This document shows, piece after piece, positions 26,057-35,211 of a stretch of DNA of 59,804 nucleotides (positions are counted from its first letter, which is position 1; every line of letters begins with the position of its first letter). The stretch is from Alphaproteobacteria bacterium (GTDB taxonomy: Bacteria; Pseudomonadota; Alphaproteobacteria; UBA2966): the NCBI GenBank assembly GCA_021296255.1, contig JAGWAU010000018.1, forward strand, positions 1 to 59,804, in the 5' to 3' direction. The notes beneath the pieces are model-generated. The model was not told the DNA's origin and ran no database searches. It worked only from the letters and a program-made list of their open reading frames with translations. The translations under genes were made by a program, and so were the position numbers.

Positions 26057-26558
26057 AATCCTCGCCCGGCTCGAGACGCGATCGTGACTCGAGGGTTCTC
26101 TGACGCGCGGATATCAGCGCACTGCCGCCGATCCGGGCCCATGCTTCAACATGCCGTGACCCGCACATGCCGTGCCCGCCATAGTCGAGGAGATGGCGGT
26201 CGCGGGTCACCAGGGTGCAGCCGATGGCCCGCGCCGTCGCGATGAGGATGCGGTCTACCGGATCGGCGGGTGGGGAACCGGGAAGGTTGCAGGATGCGAC
26301 CAGCACGGCGGGCGGCATCTCCGCGAGCACTACCCCCGGCAGCGCGCAGAATCTGTCGAACCAGATCTCGGGGCTGATCGAAAGCGCCATCCTTCCTTTC
26401 GCCTCAAGCATGGCGATTTCCCACGCAGTCATGGAGGACACGAGGAATCCCGCGCCGGGCCCGCACGCTTCCTGCAGCGTGCCTGCAGCCGGCTCCCGTA
26501 TCGGGTCGCCGTTCGCGATCCAGATCACCGCGCAGGTGTCGAGCAGGAAAACGGGCAT
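25989..26558 (-). CDS. PIN-domain ribonuclease, VapC-like toxin
   Basis: A 189-residue protein from ATG 26558. The PIN fold is clear: MPVFLLDTCAVIWIANGD carries Asp7, SMTAWEIAML carries Glu47, and PADPVDRILIATARAIGCTLVTRDRHLL carries the remaining acids (Asp in PVDRIL and TRDRHLL, each cited within its short block). Such toxins cleave RNA, often tRNA or rRNA, with Mg2+. The usual domain is about 130 residues and ends near DRHLLDYGGHG; here about 55 extra basic residues follow, read into the convergent amidase gene, so the original stop may have been lost. Directly downstream of its putative antitoxin gene, six bases apart. Confidence 0.85.
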   Translation of the reverse strand: MPVFLLDTCAVIWIANGDPIREPAAGTLQEACGPGAGFLVSSMTAWEIAMLEAKGRMALSISPEIWFDRFCALPGVVLAEMPPAVLVASCNLPGSPPADPVDRILIATARAIGCTLVTRDRHLLDYGGHGMCGSRHVEAWARIGGSALISARQRTLESRSRLEPGEDFRSARGPKPRRQEICRHRICGR

Positions 26559-26564
26559 CGCCGG

Positions 26565-26972
26565 CTATCGCGCCGTGTCCCATTCTTCCCCAACAGGCGC
26601 AGTCAGGTCGGTTTCCGGCCTGGTCGTTACCGTACCCTTGAGCGCGCCGAAGACGCGCGAGAAGAAACCCACGTCGGCCGATTCGGGAGCCTGCGCAGTT
26701 TCCCGATCCGGCCGGCCGTTGCCGGCCTTGGGCAGCGGCCCAGCCTGTGCTGCCCTGCGGAACACCAGCTTGCGACCCGGCATGTCTACATCGGCCGTTT
26801 TGTAGCCTGCCTTGAGCCAAGCATAGGTAATAACACTGTTTGCTGGATTGTTAGACCACCATGCCCGATGCCGGAATGCCGAAGCCGGCAATTCCGCACC
26901 AATGATCCTCTCGATCTCATCAAAAGTCATGGATACGACTGCTTGCCCTGATTCACGAAGATGGGTTGCCAA
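26565..26972 (-). CDS. Putative antitoxin of the PIN toxin (DUF7662-like domain)
   Basis: About 135 residues from a TTG at 26972. The N-terminal 60 residues (MTFDEIERIIGAELPASAFRHRAWWSN ... AWLKAGYKTADVD, cited in short blocks) match the small DUF7662-like domain common in antitoxin-like genes. The C-terminus GALKGTVTTRPETDLTAPVGEEWD resembles the toxin-neutralising tail of VapB/Phd-type antitoxins. Reading further upstream in frame gives SKYEPLATHL, which looks like the true family start (MSKYxPL), but the codon there (26990-26988) is ACG, five bases after GGAGGG. The natural start was therefore probably ATG at 26990 and has mutated, or ACG is used. An internal ATG at 26930 is another option. 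Stop lies six bases before the toxin start. Confidence 0.65.
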   Translation of the reverse strand: MATHLRESGQAVVSMTFDEIERIIGAELPASAFRHRAWWSNNPANSVITYAWLKAGYKTADVDMPGRKLVFRRAAQAGPLPKAGNGRPDRETAQAPESADVGFFSRVFGALKGTVTTRPETDLTAPVGEEWDTAR

Positions 26973-27015
26973 AGGCTCGTATTTTGACGTGTTTCCCTCC
27001 CCTCAATAACGGTTT

Positions 27016-27047
27016 TAGAACAGTGTTAAGTTAAATGTAGTAACAGT
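27016..27047 (-). promoter_or_regulatory. AT-rich direct repeats upstream of the toxin-antitoxin pair
   Basis: Two near-identical units, TAGAACAGT (27016-27024) and TAGTAACAGT (27038-27047, plus-strand reading), are 22 bases apart in the only AT-rich intergenic stretch nearby. They precede the antitoxin translation start by about 30-60 bases, as expected for an operator bound by an autoregulating antitoxin. No firm -35/-10 pair could be called. Confidence 0.3.
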
Positions 27048-27155
27048 ATTTCCCAATCAATCAATAAATTGCCGGCCCCCGCAGTTTGTGAATGACCAAA
27101 ATTTCGTGATCCCCTTCCCGCAGGGCGGTTGCACGGCGGCCGTCCAAGGAATTGG

Positions 27156-28109
27156 TCAGGCGATGTCGGACCGGATGGTCTTCGATGAAACGTCGGGGCG
27201 CGCCTTTCTCGGTGTCGACCGGTTGCCCGAGGAGGACTCTTCGAATTCATCCAGCGCCCGCGCCAGCGCGCAGAATGTCGGCACGTCGAGGTCCTCGGGG
27301 CGCATGGTCGGAGCGGCCCGGGCGCGCGCCAACAGTTGGCCGACGTCGACGTCGAGGGATTTCAAGCTGGACCTCAGCATCTTGCGGCGCTGTCCGAATG
27401 CTGCGGACGTGACGCGCTCCAGGGACAGGCGATTGGCTGGCGCCAACGGCGGGCTCAGCGGTGTGAGGCCGATAACCGCCGACATCACCTTCGGCGGCGG
27501 GACGAAGGCTGCGGGGGGAACGTCAAAGTGCGAGGTGGCCTTTGCCGTCCACTGAACGAGGACCGACAGGCGGCCGTACGGTTTCGTGCCGGGCCGGGCG
27601 ACGAGGCGTTCCGCGACTTCCTTTTGAAACATGAGAGTCAGCCCGTCGAAACGGTCAAAATCGGCAATCCAGCGAATTAGAAGCGCCGTGGCGATGTTGT
27701 AAGGCAGATTTGCAATGATCTTTGCTGGGCCCGAAACGTGCGCGGCAAGATCCGTTTCGAGCGCGTCTTCATTCACGATGACCAACCTTTCGGGATAGGC
27801 AGCGGCGAGTTCCTCAAGTGCGCCCACGCAGCGCGTGTCCCGCTCGATCGCCACCACGCGCCGTGCATCGGATTCCAGGATCGCACGCGTTAGACCTCCG
27901 GGACCCGGGCCGACCTCTATGACTTCCATGCCCCGAAGGCTGCCGGCCGCTCGGACGATTCGCCGCGTCAGATTGAGATCCAGAAGGAAATTCTGCCCAA
28001 GGCCCTTCCGCGCGCTCAGTTTGTACCTTGCAATGACATCCCTGAGAGGCGGCAGAGACCGCTGGCGAGTGTGGTCGGCTGAGCCTTCCCGTTTTCGCGT
28101 GTCAGCCAT
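27156..28109 (-). CDS. rsmA: 16S rRNA (adenine(1518)-N6/adenine(1519)-N6)-dimethyltransferase
   Basis: RsmA/KsgA of 317 residues. It dimethylates two adenines of helix 45 of 16S rRNA during 30S maturation. The SAM-binding core is visible as KGLGQNFLLD, EVGPGPGGLT and VIAIERD-like VVAIERD, then NEDALETD and the catalytic NLPYNIAT (NLPY motif). The C-terminal helical domain contains the conserved substrate region QLLARARAAPTMRPEDLDV. The C-terminus carries about 25 extra residues beyond the usual end. The start ATG overlaps the pdxA stop by eight bases, the classical pdxA-rsmA arrangement, and both belong to the minus-strand operon with surA, lptD, lptG and lptF. Confidence 0.95.
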   Translation of the reverse strand: MADTRKREGSADHTRQRSLPPLRDVIARYKLSARKGLGQNFLLDLNLTRRIVRAAGSLRGMEVIEVGPGPGGLTRAILESDARRVVAIERDTRCVGALEELAAAYPERLVIVNEDALETDLAAHVSGPAKIIANLPYNIATALLIRWIADFDRFDGLTLMFQKEVAERLVARPGTKPYGRLSVLVQWTAKATSHFDVPPAAFVPPPKVMSAVIGLTPLSPPLAPANRLSLERVTSAAFGQRRKMLRSSLKSLDVDVGQLLARARAAPTMRPEDLDVPTFCALARALDEFEESSSGNRSTPRKARPDVSSKTIRSDIA

Positions 28110-29160
28110 GCGCCGACAAAAAGAGACCTTCGTGCGTCACGACACGCCGTGCCATTCGGGCTGCCAGCTTGAGAGCGTTGAGCATGCTCGTCTCGTCCGC
28201 GGTGCCTTGACCCGCAATATCGAGCGCTGTTCCGTGATCGGGAGACGTGCGGACAAAGGGTAGGCCGAGCGTCACGTTAACGCCTCCCATGAAATCGATG
28301 GCTTTCAAGGGGATGAGCGCTTGGTCGTGATACATGCAAATCGCCGCATCGTACGTGGTGCGCGCGCCGGCGTGGAAAAGTGAGTCGGCTGGCAGCGGTC
28401 CTCGTACGTCGAGCCCGTCGGCTTGCAGCAACTCGATGGCGGGACGAATGATTGTTCGCTCTTCCTCACCGAAAAGATCATTCTCCCCAGCGTGAGGATT
28501 GAGAGACGCGACGACAAGGCGCGGTCGATCGATACCGAAATGGGTGACAAGGGCGTCGTTTGACACCTTGGCGGCTTCTACAATGGCATTTGGAGTCAAC
28601 GCCATGATGGCGTCCCTCAACGCCATGTGGCCGGTTACGGGAACGACCCGCAGTTCGTCGCTGACGAGCATCATCACCGGCTTCGACACTTCGGCGAGAA
28701 CACCCAGGTACTCCGTATGGCCGGGATAGGGAAACTCCGCCCGCGACAGCGTTGACTTATGAATCGGGTTTGTCACCACTGCCACGGCCTCCTTACGACG
28801 CACCGTGGCCACGGCGTCGTCGATGGAACGGACGACGGCCCCGGAGTTGGACGAATCGGGTTGCCCTGGGGTGACGTCAACGGAAATTTGGATCGGCATG
28901 ACCGGCAATGCGTCCCGAAACACATGAGGGACTTCGGCAGTGGATTCGATCTGGCGGATCGGAACCTCTAGGCCGAGACCGCGGCGCAGCGAGTCCAGGC
29001 GGGCAGGACTATCGACCGCGAAGAATGGGCTCAAATGTTCGGACTCTCGCCGAAGCCAGCACTTCAATGTCAGTTCGCCCCCAACCCCTGCGGGCTCACC
29101 CATCGTAACGGCAAGAGGACCGCTCTCGGACCGCAGATGTTGGCGACCCCTGGACGTCAT
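28102..29160 (-). CDS. pdxA: 4-hydroxythreonine-4-phosphate dehydrogenase
   Basis: A 352-residue enzyme of pyridoxal 5'-phosphate synthesis (deoxyxylulose-5-phosphate-dependent route). It oxidises 4-phosphohydroxy-L-threonine with NAD+, with loss of CO2, to 3-amino-2-oxopropyl phosphate. Diagnostic blocks are TMGEPAGVG at the N-terminus, FPYGHTEYL-like YPGHTEYLG with a metal-ligand His, LNPHAGENDLFGEEE (His ligand) and CMYHDQALIPLKAID (His ligand). The three His ligands of the metal site are present. Overlaps surA upstream (4 bases) and rsmA downstream (8 bases). Confidence 0.95.
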   Translation of the reverse strand: MTSRGRQHLRSESGPLAVTMGEPAGVGGELTLKCWLRRESEHLSPFFAVDSPARLDSLRRGLGLEVPIRQIESTAEVPHVFRDALPVMPIQISVDVTPGQPDSSNSGAVVRSIDDAVATVRRKEAVAVVTNPIHKSTLSRAEFPYPGHTEYLGVLAEVSKPVMMLVSDELRVVPVTGHMALRDAIMALTPNAIVEAAKVSNDALVTHFGIDRPRLVVASLNPHAGENDLFGEEERTIIRPAIELLQADGLDVRGPLPADSLFHAGARTTYDAAICMYHDQALIPLKAIDFMGGVNVTLGLPFVRTSPDHGTALDIAGQGTADETSMLNALKLAARMARRVVTHEGLFLSAHG

Positions 29161-30425
29161 CGGGTCTCGATGACCGCGTCGCGCCGCAGGTCGCGCAGAT
29201 AGCGGCGGGCCATCATGTCCAACCGCTGCCGAGCAAGACGCTCGTGTATCGCCTCCCGACTCGGCAGCGCAGCGGTCGCTACGTTCCGGTCACACACCAC
29301 GAGGATGCGGATTCCTTGATCCATCCGCAGCGGCTCGCTGGCTTGGCCGACTTCCAGCTTGCCGATCGCATCCCGGATGTACTGGGGGACATCGCCCAGC
29401 CGCACCGTGCCGAGGTCGCCCGGCTGACCGATTTCAAGGGATTGGCCGTAGCTGTCGAACGTATCGCATCCACGGATTTGCTCGCTGATCCGACGGGCAT
29501 CTGCCATTCTCGCTTCCACAATCCGTTGCGGAGTTGATGGTCGCAGAGGGATCAGTATCTGCTTCAGATTGATGCGAGTATCGAGTGCGCTGGCTTCGCC
29601 CATCCGGCGCTGGTCACGCAAATGCAGAATATAATATCCGCCCGGGCTCGAGATGGGTTCGGAGACTTGCCCGGTACTCAAGCCAGCGAGTACCCGTTCC
29701 AGTTCAGCCGGTAACTCGCCTTCGCCAATCCAGCCGACATCGCCGCCCGATCGCGATGTCACGCCCTGGGAGAACTGCCGGGCGACGGCGGTGAACGGCG
29801 ACCCGTTCCGCAGCTGGCCGACGAGTCGCAGCGCCAGTTGGTGAACGTCCTCAGATTGCTCGGGCCTGTCTATAGCAAGGAATATCTCCGACACGAGGCG
29901 CTGCTGGGTGCCGTGCCGCGATTGCAAGCGCGCGTAGACTTCCTCGACTTCTTCATCGCTGATGTCGATGCGGGGCAGGATGCGCCGGCGGATCACTTTT
30001 CCCCATGCAATTTCAGCCTCGATCCTTGCCATGAGTGTGATTTCGTCCAGTCCACGCGACCGCAGGAATTCAACCAAACCACCGCTGGGAAGATTGTTTT
30101 GCGCTTCCAGAATGCGCTCGGCTTCCTCGATTTCACTCTTTCCGATCGAGATGTTTAGCCGCCGAGCCTCCTGCATCTGCAGTTTCTCGTCTACGAGTGA
30201 CTGGAGGACTTGTGGCTTCAGTCGACGGCGCGTCTGGCTGTTGTCCCGCAGGTTGGCCGACACCAGGTTGAAGCGGAGCCTGTTCTCCACATCGAGGGCT
30301 GAGATGATTTCCTCGTTCACGACAGCTTCGATGCCGACAACCTGGGCATTGGCGGGCGTCATCGGGGCGGAGAGAGACGCCACCAAAAACAAGGAACCTG
30401 CCAACTTTCTCAAGCCGAGACTCAT
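29157..30425 (-). CDS. surA: SurA-like periplasmic peptidyl-prolyl isomerase/chaperone
   Basis: A 422-residue exported protein. A signal peptide of about 27 residues (LRKLAGSLFLVASLSAPM ... ANA) is followed by the SurA N-terminal chaperone domain (VVGIEAVVNEEIISALDVENRL) and parvulin-type repeats; the first contains FTAVARQFSQGVTSRSGGDVGWIGEGELP, cited in pieces as VARQFSQG and GGDVGWIGEGELP. The second parvulin domain (about 280-385) is less conserved, with GDLGTVRLGDVPQ. The protein escorts outer-membrane beta-barrels, including LptD, whose gene lies just upstream. Organised as lptD-surA-pdxA-rsmA, a widespread arrangement. Confidence 0.92.
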   Translation of the reverse strand: MSLGLRKLAGSLFLVASLSAPMTPANAQVVGIEAVVNEEIISALDVENRLRFNLVSANLRDNSQTRRRLKPQVLQSLVDEKLQMQEARRLNISIGKSEIEEAERILEAQNNLPSGGLVEFLRSRGLDEITLMARIEAEIAWGKVIRRRILPRIDISDEEVEEVYARLQSRHGTQQRLVSEIFLAIDRPEQSEDVHQLALRLVGQLRNGSPFTAVARQFSQGVTSRSGGDVGWIGEGELPAELERVLAGLSTGQVSEPISSPGGYYILHLRDQRRMGEASALDTRINLKQILIPLRPSTPQRIVEARMADARRISEQIRGCDTFDSYGQSLEIGQPGDLGTVRLGDVPQYIRDAIGKLEVGQASEPLRMDQGIRILVVCDRNVATAALPSREAIHERLARQRLDMMARRYLRDLRRDAVIETR

Positions 30426-30540
30426 CGAATTGCACTCAATACTTCAAGTTAACAAAACCGGAGAACGCGTTGCCGCGCCGAGAACACATACTCTACGTCA
30501 ACTTGCACCGGAATGGCATGCCGGGCCGGCGAAGCCGTGG

Positions 30541-32688
30541 TCAGCCAAGGTGTCTCAGCTTCACGCGCAGTGAAAAGTCTGTAAAAGGTTGTACGTCCCG
30601 ATCCTCGGTGAAACTGCGGTCGAGTTGTATTCGAAGTTCGATGCATTCATCCATGTAAGCCGCACCGACGCTCCAGGAAATCGTGTCGCCCTCGCCGGTC
30701 AGGTCTCGTCTCGTGCTGGCGGTAGCAGACCAATAGTCGGTTATTCGGACACGACCCGCCAATCGCACCTCTTCTCGACTGGTCAATTCATCCGAGGTCA
30801 ACTCGCGGCTGAGAGCAACGTAGCCGACCTTGCCCCGAATCTCCGGTGGGCCGAACGCCAAGTCGAACTCGTTCCGGCGGATGGACAATCGGTCTCTGTC
30901 GAGACGAAAACGATGCGTGTAATCGACAAACCGATTGGGGGATACGTTCACCCGGCCGACATAGTCTGATCGACGGTCCTCGAGGCCGGTCTTGTCCGCA
31001 AAAGTCCCGTCTCCCCGCCAGCGGAACGACTGCCCGATCAGAGCTGTGGAATGACCGCCCCGCGCGCCGTAGGCGCTAACCTTGAGCCCGTAGTTGACTC
31101 GATGGCCACCTTCCCAGCGATCGAGCCCTGCAAACCTGTTGGTGCTGAAGAGGTTGGTATCGTCGAATTCGAAACTCTGTGAATCCTCGTTCGGGATTTC
31201 GTCTGAATTGCCGCCAAAGGGTGCCGCGATGACGGTGACCACCGGCTCGACGATCTGACTGATGTTTCCTTGCTTCCGAATGAAAGGATATCTCCAGTGG
31301 AGGGCCAATCTTGGTAGCAGTCGTCCCTTGAACCCGTCCATTGAATTGCCCGGGTTTGAGGGATCTGTGAGGTCATTGACGTGGTACAAATCGCTCCGCA
31401 CAGACGCGAGAAGATTGTAGACTTGGCCGCTTGTCGACGTGTACGGCAATTGCCAGTTGAGTCCGAGAGATAGCCGGCGGCTATCGGTGCTGCCGCTCCG
31501 GTTCAATACAAGGGCGCTGGCGTCCATTCCCCAGAGTTGTCCGAAGGGACCCGGTTGGCCCACGAAGTTGTAGTTGAGCTCAGGCAGGATCAGCGGTGTC
31601 TCACCAGGTTTGTCCTCGCGGCGAAGACCTTGAAAGGCATAAACATTCGCAGACGCATGGGTCCTGCCTCGAAATCCTTCTACATATGCGTTGCTGGTGA
31701 GCGTGTCCTCTTTCGAGAAATCGTATCGACGCAAATAGGTGTCATCCGTTGACCGCTCCGCCGTGAACCCCCAACGCCAAGTGTCATCGATGCCGAACGC
31801 TCCGGCTGCTTCAATATGGCCGCGGGTTTTCTTCCTTCCGGTCCTCGCGTTGATCTCATTGCGCTCGTCGACATGGGTGACGCTGCCTTGGAGTTGCAAT
31901 CGCCCCGTGCGGGTTCGTTCCCGGTACTCACCGGTCACGATAATGCCTTCCTTGCTCGTGAACAGGGGTGAGAACGTGGCGTCGCGGTGCGGCGTCAGGT
32001 TGAAGTAGTACGGCACCTGAAGCTTTGCTCCGAGTTCGCTGGAACGCCCATATGTGGGCACCAGAAAGCCGCTCTTGCGTTTGACCGTCGGGTCGGGATG
32101 AGAAATGAAGGGGGTGTACGCGACCGGAACGCCAAACACTTCCAGGAAGGCGTCCCGATAATCCATGCGTCGTGTACTCTGATCGTGCGTAACCCGGAGA
32201 GACTTGATCTGCCATAGAGGAGGGCGGTTCGGATGGTCTGGACACGACCGACATGCGGAGAACACGGCTTTCGACAAGTCGGTTCGGTTCCCGTTCGTAC
32301 GGTTCGCCGACCTCGCGGCAAGTCGGGAGTCATCCGTCATCAGCACTCGGACTTCCGATACGAATCCGTTTCGCAGTCCGTCTGACAGCTCCGCATATTC
32401 CGCGAACAGCACTTCCCCGGACGGCTCCAGTATGGCGATGTTGCCGCGCGCGGCGACCAAGTCGCGCTGCTCGTCGTAGCTCACGGTATCGGCGCGAAGA
32501 ATCCGCTTTCCCGACACGAGTTCGACGTTGCCGACGGCCGTCATGACGCCGGGTTCGTGATCGTAAGTGATGAAGTCTGCGCTCAGGAGTACCGGGCCTT
32601 CTCCGAGACCCTCGGTAACCTGAGCTGAAACCGGAGTGGCACAGGCAAGCGTAGCGGCGAGAATAGCCGTGGCGCAGCGCCTCATCAT
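30541..32688 (-). CDS. lptD: LPS-assembly outer-membrane protein LptD
   Basis: A 715-residue outer-membrane translocon component. A short signal peptide (MMRRCATAILAATLACATPVSA) precedes an OstA/N-terminal jellyroll domain (about 30-140; LSADFITYDHEPGVMTAVGNVEL in two short blocks) and a large C-terminal beta barrel (about 190-715). PPLWQIKS and the FISHPDPTVKRKSGFL block are typical. The last residues contain alternating aromatic-polar strands ending FSLRVKLRHLG with a terminal Gly rather than Phe. LptD inserts LPS into the outer leaflet with LptE, which is not in this window. It lies 115 bases upstream of surA and 6 bases after lptG. Confidence 0.94.
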   Translation of the reverse strand: MMRRCATAILAATLACATPVSAQVTEGLGEGPVLLSADFITYDHEPGVMTAVGNVELVSGKRILRADTVSYDEQRDLVAARGNIAILEPSGEVLFAEYAELSDGLRNGFVSEVRVLMTDDSRLAARSANRTNGNRTDLSKAVFSACRSCPDHPNRPPLWQIKSLRVTHDQSTRRMDYRDAFLEVFGVPVAYTPFISHPDPTVKRKSGFLVPTYGRSSELGAKLQVPYYFNLTPHRDATFSPLFTSKEGIIVTGEYRERTRTGRLQLQGSVTHVDERNEINARTGRKKTRGHIEAAGAFGIDDTWRWGFTAERSTDDTYLRRYDFSKEDTLTSNAYVEGFRGRTHASANVYAFQGLRREDKPGETPLILPELNYNFVGQPGPFGQLWGMDASALVLNRSGSTDSRRLSLGLNWQLPYTSTSGQVYNLLASVRSDLYHVNDLTDPSNPGNSMDGFKGRLLPRLALHWRYPFIRKQGNISQIVEPVVTVIAAPFGGNSDEIPNEDSQSFEFDDTNLFSTNRFAGLDRWEGGHRVNYGLKVSAYGARGGHSTALIGQSFRWRGDGTFADKTGLEDRRSDYVGRVNVSPNRFVDYTHRFRLDRDRLSIRRNEFDLAFGPPEIRGKVGYVALSRELTSDELTSREEVRLAGRVRITDYWSATASTRRDLTGEGDTISWSVGAAYMDECIELRIQLDRSFTEDRDVQPFTDFSLRVKLRHLG

Positions 32689-32694
32689 GCGCGT

Positions 32695-33789
32695 CTAGCC
32701 GTCCTCCAGGTGGAGTAGAGTCGTGAGTCCCAACAGGGCGCAGATTACGGCAGGAGCCCAAGCCGCGAGTATCACAGGGACAGCGCCAGACAGACCTATC
32801 GCGTAGACGACGTCCGATAGGAAATACAGAACAAAGCCTACGAACACGCCTCCCGCCACAAGAAGTCCCGCACCGCCACGGCGCGTCAGGCGAATGGAAA
32901 AGGTCGCGGCGATGAGAACCATGGCGCAGAGGAGCAATGGTCCTGCCAGTATCGAATGCCAATGCAGCCGATGCCGAAGAGCGGAGAACCCGGCCTTCTC
33001 CAGCGTTTCGATGAAACCGGGCAATGACCAGAACGACAGCGTCTCGGGCGGCGCGAAGCTGTCCTGTATTTGCTCCGGCGTGAGAGTGGTGGGGAGGCGG
33101 TAGTCTCCCTCACGCTTCACCGGTCCATCGGGCCTGGTGCGAAGCGCGTCCGAGAGCTGCCAGTAACCCTCCTCAAGCGTCGCGTTGCTGGCGTCGATGC
33201 GTCCGGTGAACCGGTCGGCCTCATCGTAGAGAAATACGATGACATCACTCAATTCAGCTCCATGCCGAGACACGCCCCTGGCATGGATCACGGACTGACC
33301 GGTTTCATCGGCCTGCCGCAGCCAAAGGCCTGACCGCGAGACCGCGAGCAAGCTGGACCGCCCTCGCAGGTGTTTGGATTCCAGGGACTCGTAAAGAGAC
33401 GTCGTGGCCGAAGCCAGTGGATTGAACAGGGTCACTACGAACAATCCCGCCAGCAGGGCAATTGCGATCGTCGGAAACAGAAATTGCCAGACAGACAAAC
33501 CTGCGGCGCGCGCGACGATGAGCTGATTCGTTCGCGTGAGACGAACAAATGCCAACATACCGCCGAACAGTGCGGCGAACGGCAGAATCTTTTGAACCAT
33601 GAAGGGGGCTCGAAGGACGGCCATCTGAATGACGATCAGAAACGAGACGTTCTCTCGTCCCCAGGACCTTCGGAACAGCTCGGCAAGATCGATCAGGAAC
33701 ACCAAGCCGAGCAGGATGCCCATCATTGTTGCGATGCCGGAGATGAAATGGCGCCCAAGATACACCGAGAAGATCGGGGGTGGCCTCAT
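32695..33789 (-). CDS. lptG: LPS export ABC transporter permease LptG
   Basis: A 364-residue YjgP/YjgQ-family permease; ATG 33789 (MRPPPIFSVYLGRHFISG) overlaps the lptF stop by four bases. A longer frame upstream lies within lptF and is rejected. Six transmembrane helices are apparent: about 11-35 (IATMMGILLGLVFLIDLAE), 55-80 and 95-115, then three near the C-terminus. The periplasmic jellyroll domain (about 125-270) lies between helix blocks. With LptF and the LptB ATPase it extracts LPS from the inner membrane. Followed at once by lptD. Confidence 0.93.
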   Translation of the reverse strand: MRPPPIFSVYLGRHFISGIATMMGILLGLVFLIDLAELFRRSWGRENVSFLIVIQMAVLRAPFMVQKILPFAALFGGMLAFVRLTRTNQLIVARAAGLSVWQFLFPTIAIALLAGLFVVTLFNPLASATTSLYESLESKHLRGRSSLLAVSRSGLWLRQADETGQSVIHARGVSRHGAELSDVIVFLYDEADRFTGRIDASNATLEEGYWQLSDALRTRPDGPVKREGDYRLPTTLTPEQIQDSFAPPETLSFWSLPGFIETLEKAGFSALRHRLHWHSILAGPLLLCAMVLIAATFSIRLTRRGGAGLLVAGGVFVGFVLYFLSDVVYAIGLSGAVPVILAAWAPAVICALLGLTTLLHLEDG

Positions 33790-34913
33790 CCGGCACCTTC
33801 CGGTATCGCCGGTTGATCGAGGCCCGAATGACGTCGGCGTCGAGCCGTCAGCAAGATCCAAATCGCGCCGGTGCTGGCCAGGAGGATATTCAAGTACAGC
33901 AGGGGCGTCAGTACCGGCGTCGTGGCGACGACGGGGACGAGGCTGATTCCGATAACCTGGACGGTCACCGCGCCCACAGCAGCGTAGAGGATTCGACGCC
34001 ATTCATAGCGCCGATCGAATTGGCCCGAGAGGACCGCCGCAAGCGCCATCAGCACGAACGCGATGCTGTACAACGGTGTAACGAACCGTTTGTGTGCTTC
34101 CGCTCGAAGTTCGTCACGGTGGTGGTTTGCGGCTTCCGAGTTTCCTGGGAAGAGCAGTTCGTCGATGTATCGTTCACCGGGTTCGCGCCAACGCGCAGCG
34201 GGAGATTCCGCGATCAATGCCAAATCGAGCGCGTATCGATCAAAATAGAGCAGTGACAAATGGTTGCTATTTCGGTGCCGTTCTTGTCTGTTCCCGTTTT
34301 CCATGACGAACCGCGGGCCGGCAGGCGTCTGAACAAGAACGCCCCGCTCCGCCATCACGGTAACCGGCTTGTCAGGTTCTCGATTGTCATGAACCAGGAT
34401 TCCGAGCAGTTCACCGCGACGCCGTTCCCGAACGTACACGGTGACACCTTTGATGATGTTGTTAAACGTGCCCTCGCGCATGAGCACGGTCGCGTAGTTG
34501 TGGCGAATCGTAAACTGCTGGTCCTTGAAGGTTCTAAATCCCAACGGCTGCAGATAGAGAGTCAACCCATAGGTTGCGACGGTGATGAGCAACGCCATGA
34601 TGACGGCTGGAATGGCCAGCGCGAACTGACTCAGTCCTGCCGCTTTCATGACGATGATTTCACTGTCAAAGCTGAGTCGGTGGTAGGTGTACAGGACTCC
34701 ACAAAGCAGCGCGACGGGCAATATGATGGCAAGAATGCCCGGCAACAGCAGAACGGTGAAGTAGAGGAAATGACTCGCAGAGAGCCCGCGATTTACGATC
34801 AGATCAACGAACCGCAGGCTCTGGGTCAGCCAGACAACGCCCACCAGCGCCACCGAGATAAATAGGATGGGCAGGGTGAGTTGGCGCAAGATATAGCGCG
34901 TCAGGCGGTTCAT
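33786..34913 (-). CDS. lptF: LPS export ABC transporter permease LptF
   Basis: A 375-residue YjgP/YjgQ-family permease starting at ATG 34913 (MNRLTRYILRQLTLPILF). Three N-terminal transmembrane helices, a periplasmic domain (about 125-265; KDQQFTIRHNYATVLMREGTFN in two short parts) and three C-terminal helices are visible, matching LptG in plan. It heads the minus-strand operon lptF-lptG-lptD-surA-pdxA-rsmA. It is divergent from pepA, the usual alphaproteobacterial/proteobacterial neighbourhood. Confidence 0.93.
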   Translation of the reverse strand: MNRLTRYILRQLTLPILFISVALVGVVWLTQSLRFVDLIVNRGLSASHFLYFTVLLLPGILAIILPVALLCGVLYTYHRLSFDSEIIVMKAAGLSQFALAIPAVIMALLITVATYGLTLYLQPLGFRTFKDQQFTIRHNYATVLMREGTFNNIIKGVTVYVRERRRGELLGILVHDNREPDKPVTVMAERGVLVQTPAGPRFVMENGNRQERHRNSNHLSLLYFDRYALDLALIAESPAARWREPGERYIDELLFPGNSEAANHHRDELRAEAHKRFVTPLYSIAFVLMALAAVLSGQFDRRYEWRRILYAAVGAVTVQVIGISLVPVVATTPVLTPLLYLNILLASTGAIWILLTARRRRHSGLDQPAIPEGAG

Positions 34914-35211
34914 ATATACACCATACCTGATGGAGACGGCCTCACCTATTTCCTTTGACGTGAGCGGGTATGCGCTTATGCCTCAAGCGTTTCAGGGTGA
35001 TGCCAAGCATTCATCGCGTCTCCGGTCATCCGTCTGGTTTCCTTGCGTTGCCTCGTTCGTCGGTTGGGCGGAAGGGGTTCATTTCCAGCGTCGGCCAGCT
35101 AATATGCCCGCGCCCGCCGACTCAATGGTGTATCACTTCGACGATCGTCGTGGGAGCCGAAGAATGCGGACGCCGGTTCACCAGATCTCATCCCGAAGCG
35201 AGACGACTTTC
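34914..35211. promoter_or_regulatory. Divergent intergenic region lptF/pepA
   Basis: About 300 bases between divergent genes. Both promoters should lie here. One -10-like TAATAT (35099-35104) is the best pepA candidate, but no clear -35 is at the expected distance. An open frame from 34930 in phase with pepA exists; its sequence does not look like protein and it is not annotated. Confidence 0.4.

Noticed and set aside
34930-35211. In-frame extension of pepA by 94 codons
   Set aside because: The extension is Arg/Ser/Pro-mixed with no similarity to PepA, and MRISFA at 35212 is a normal family start.
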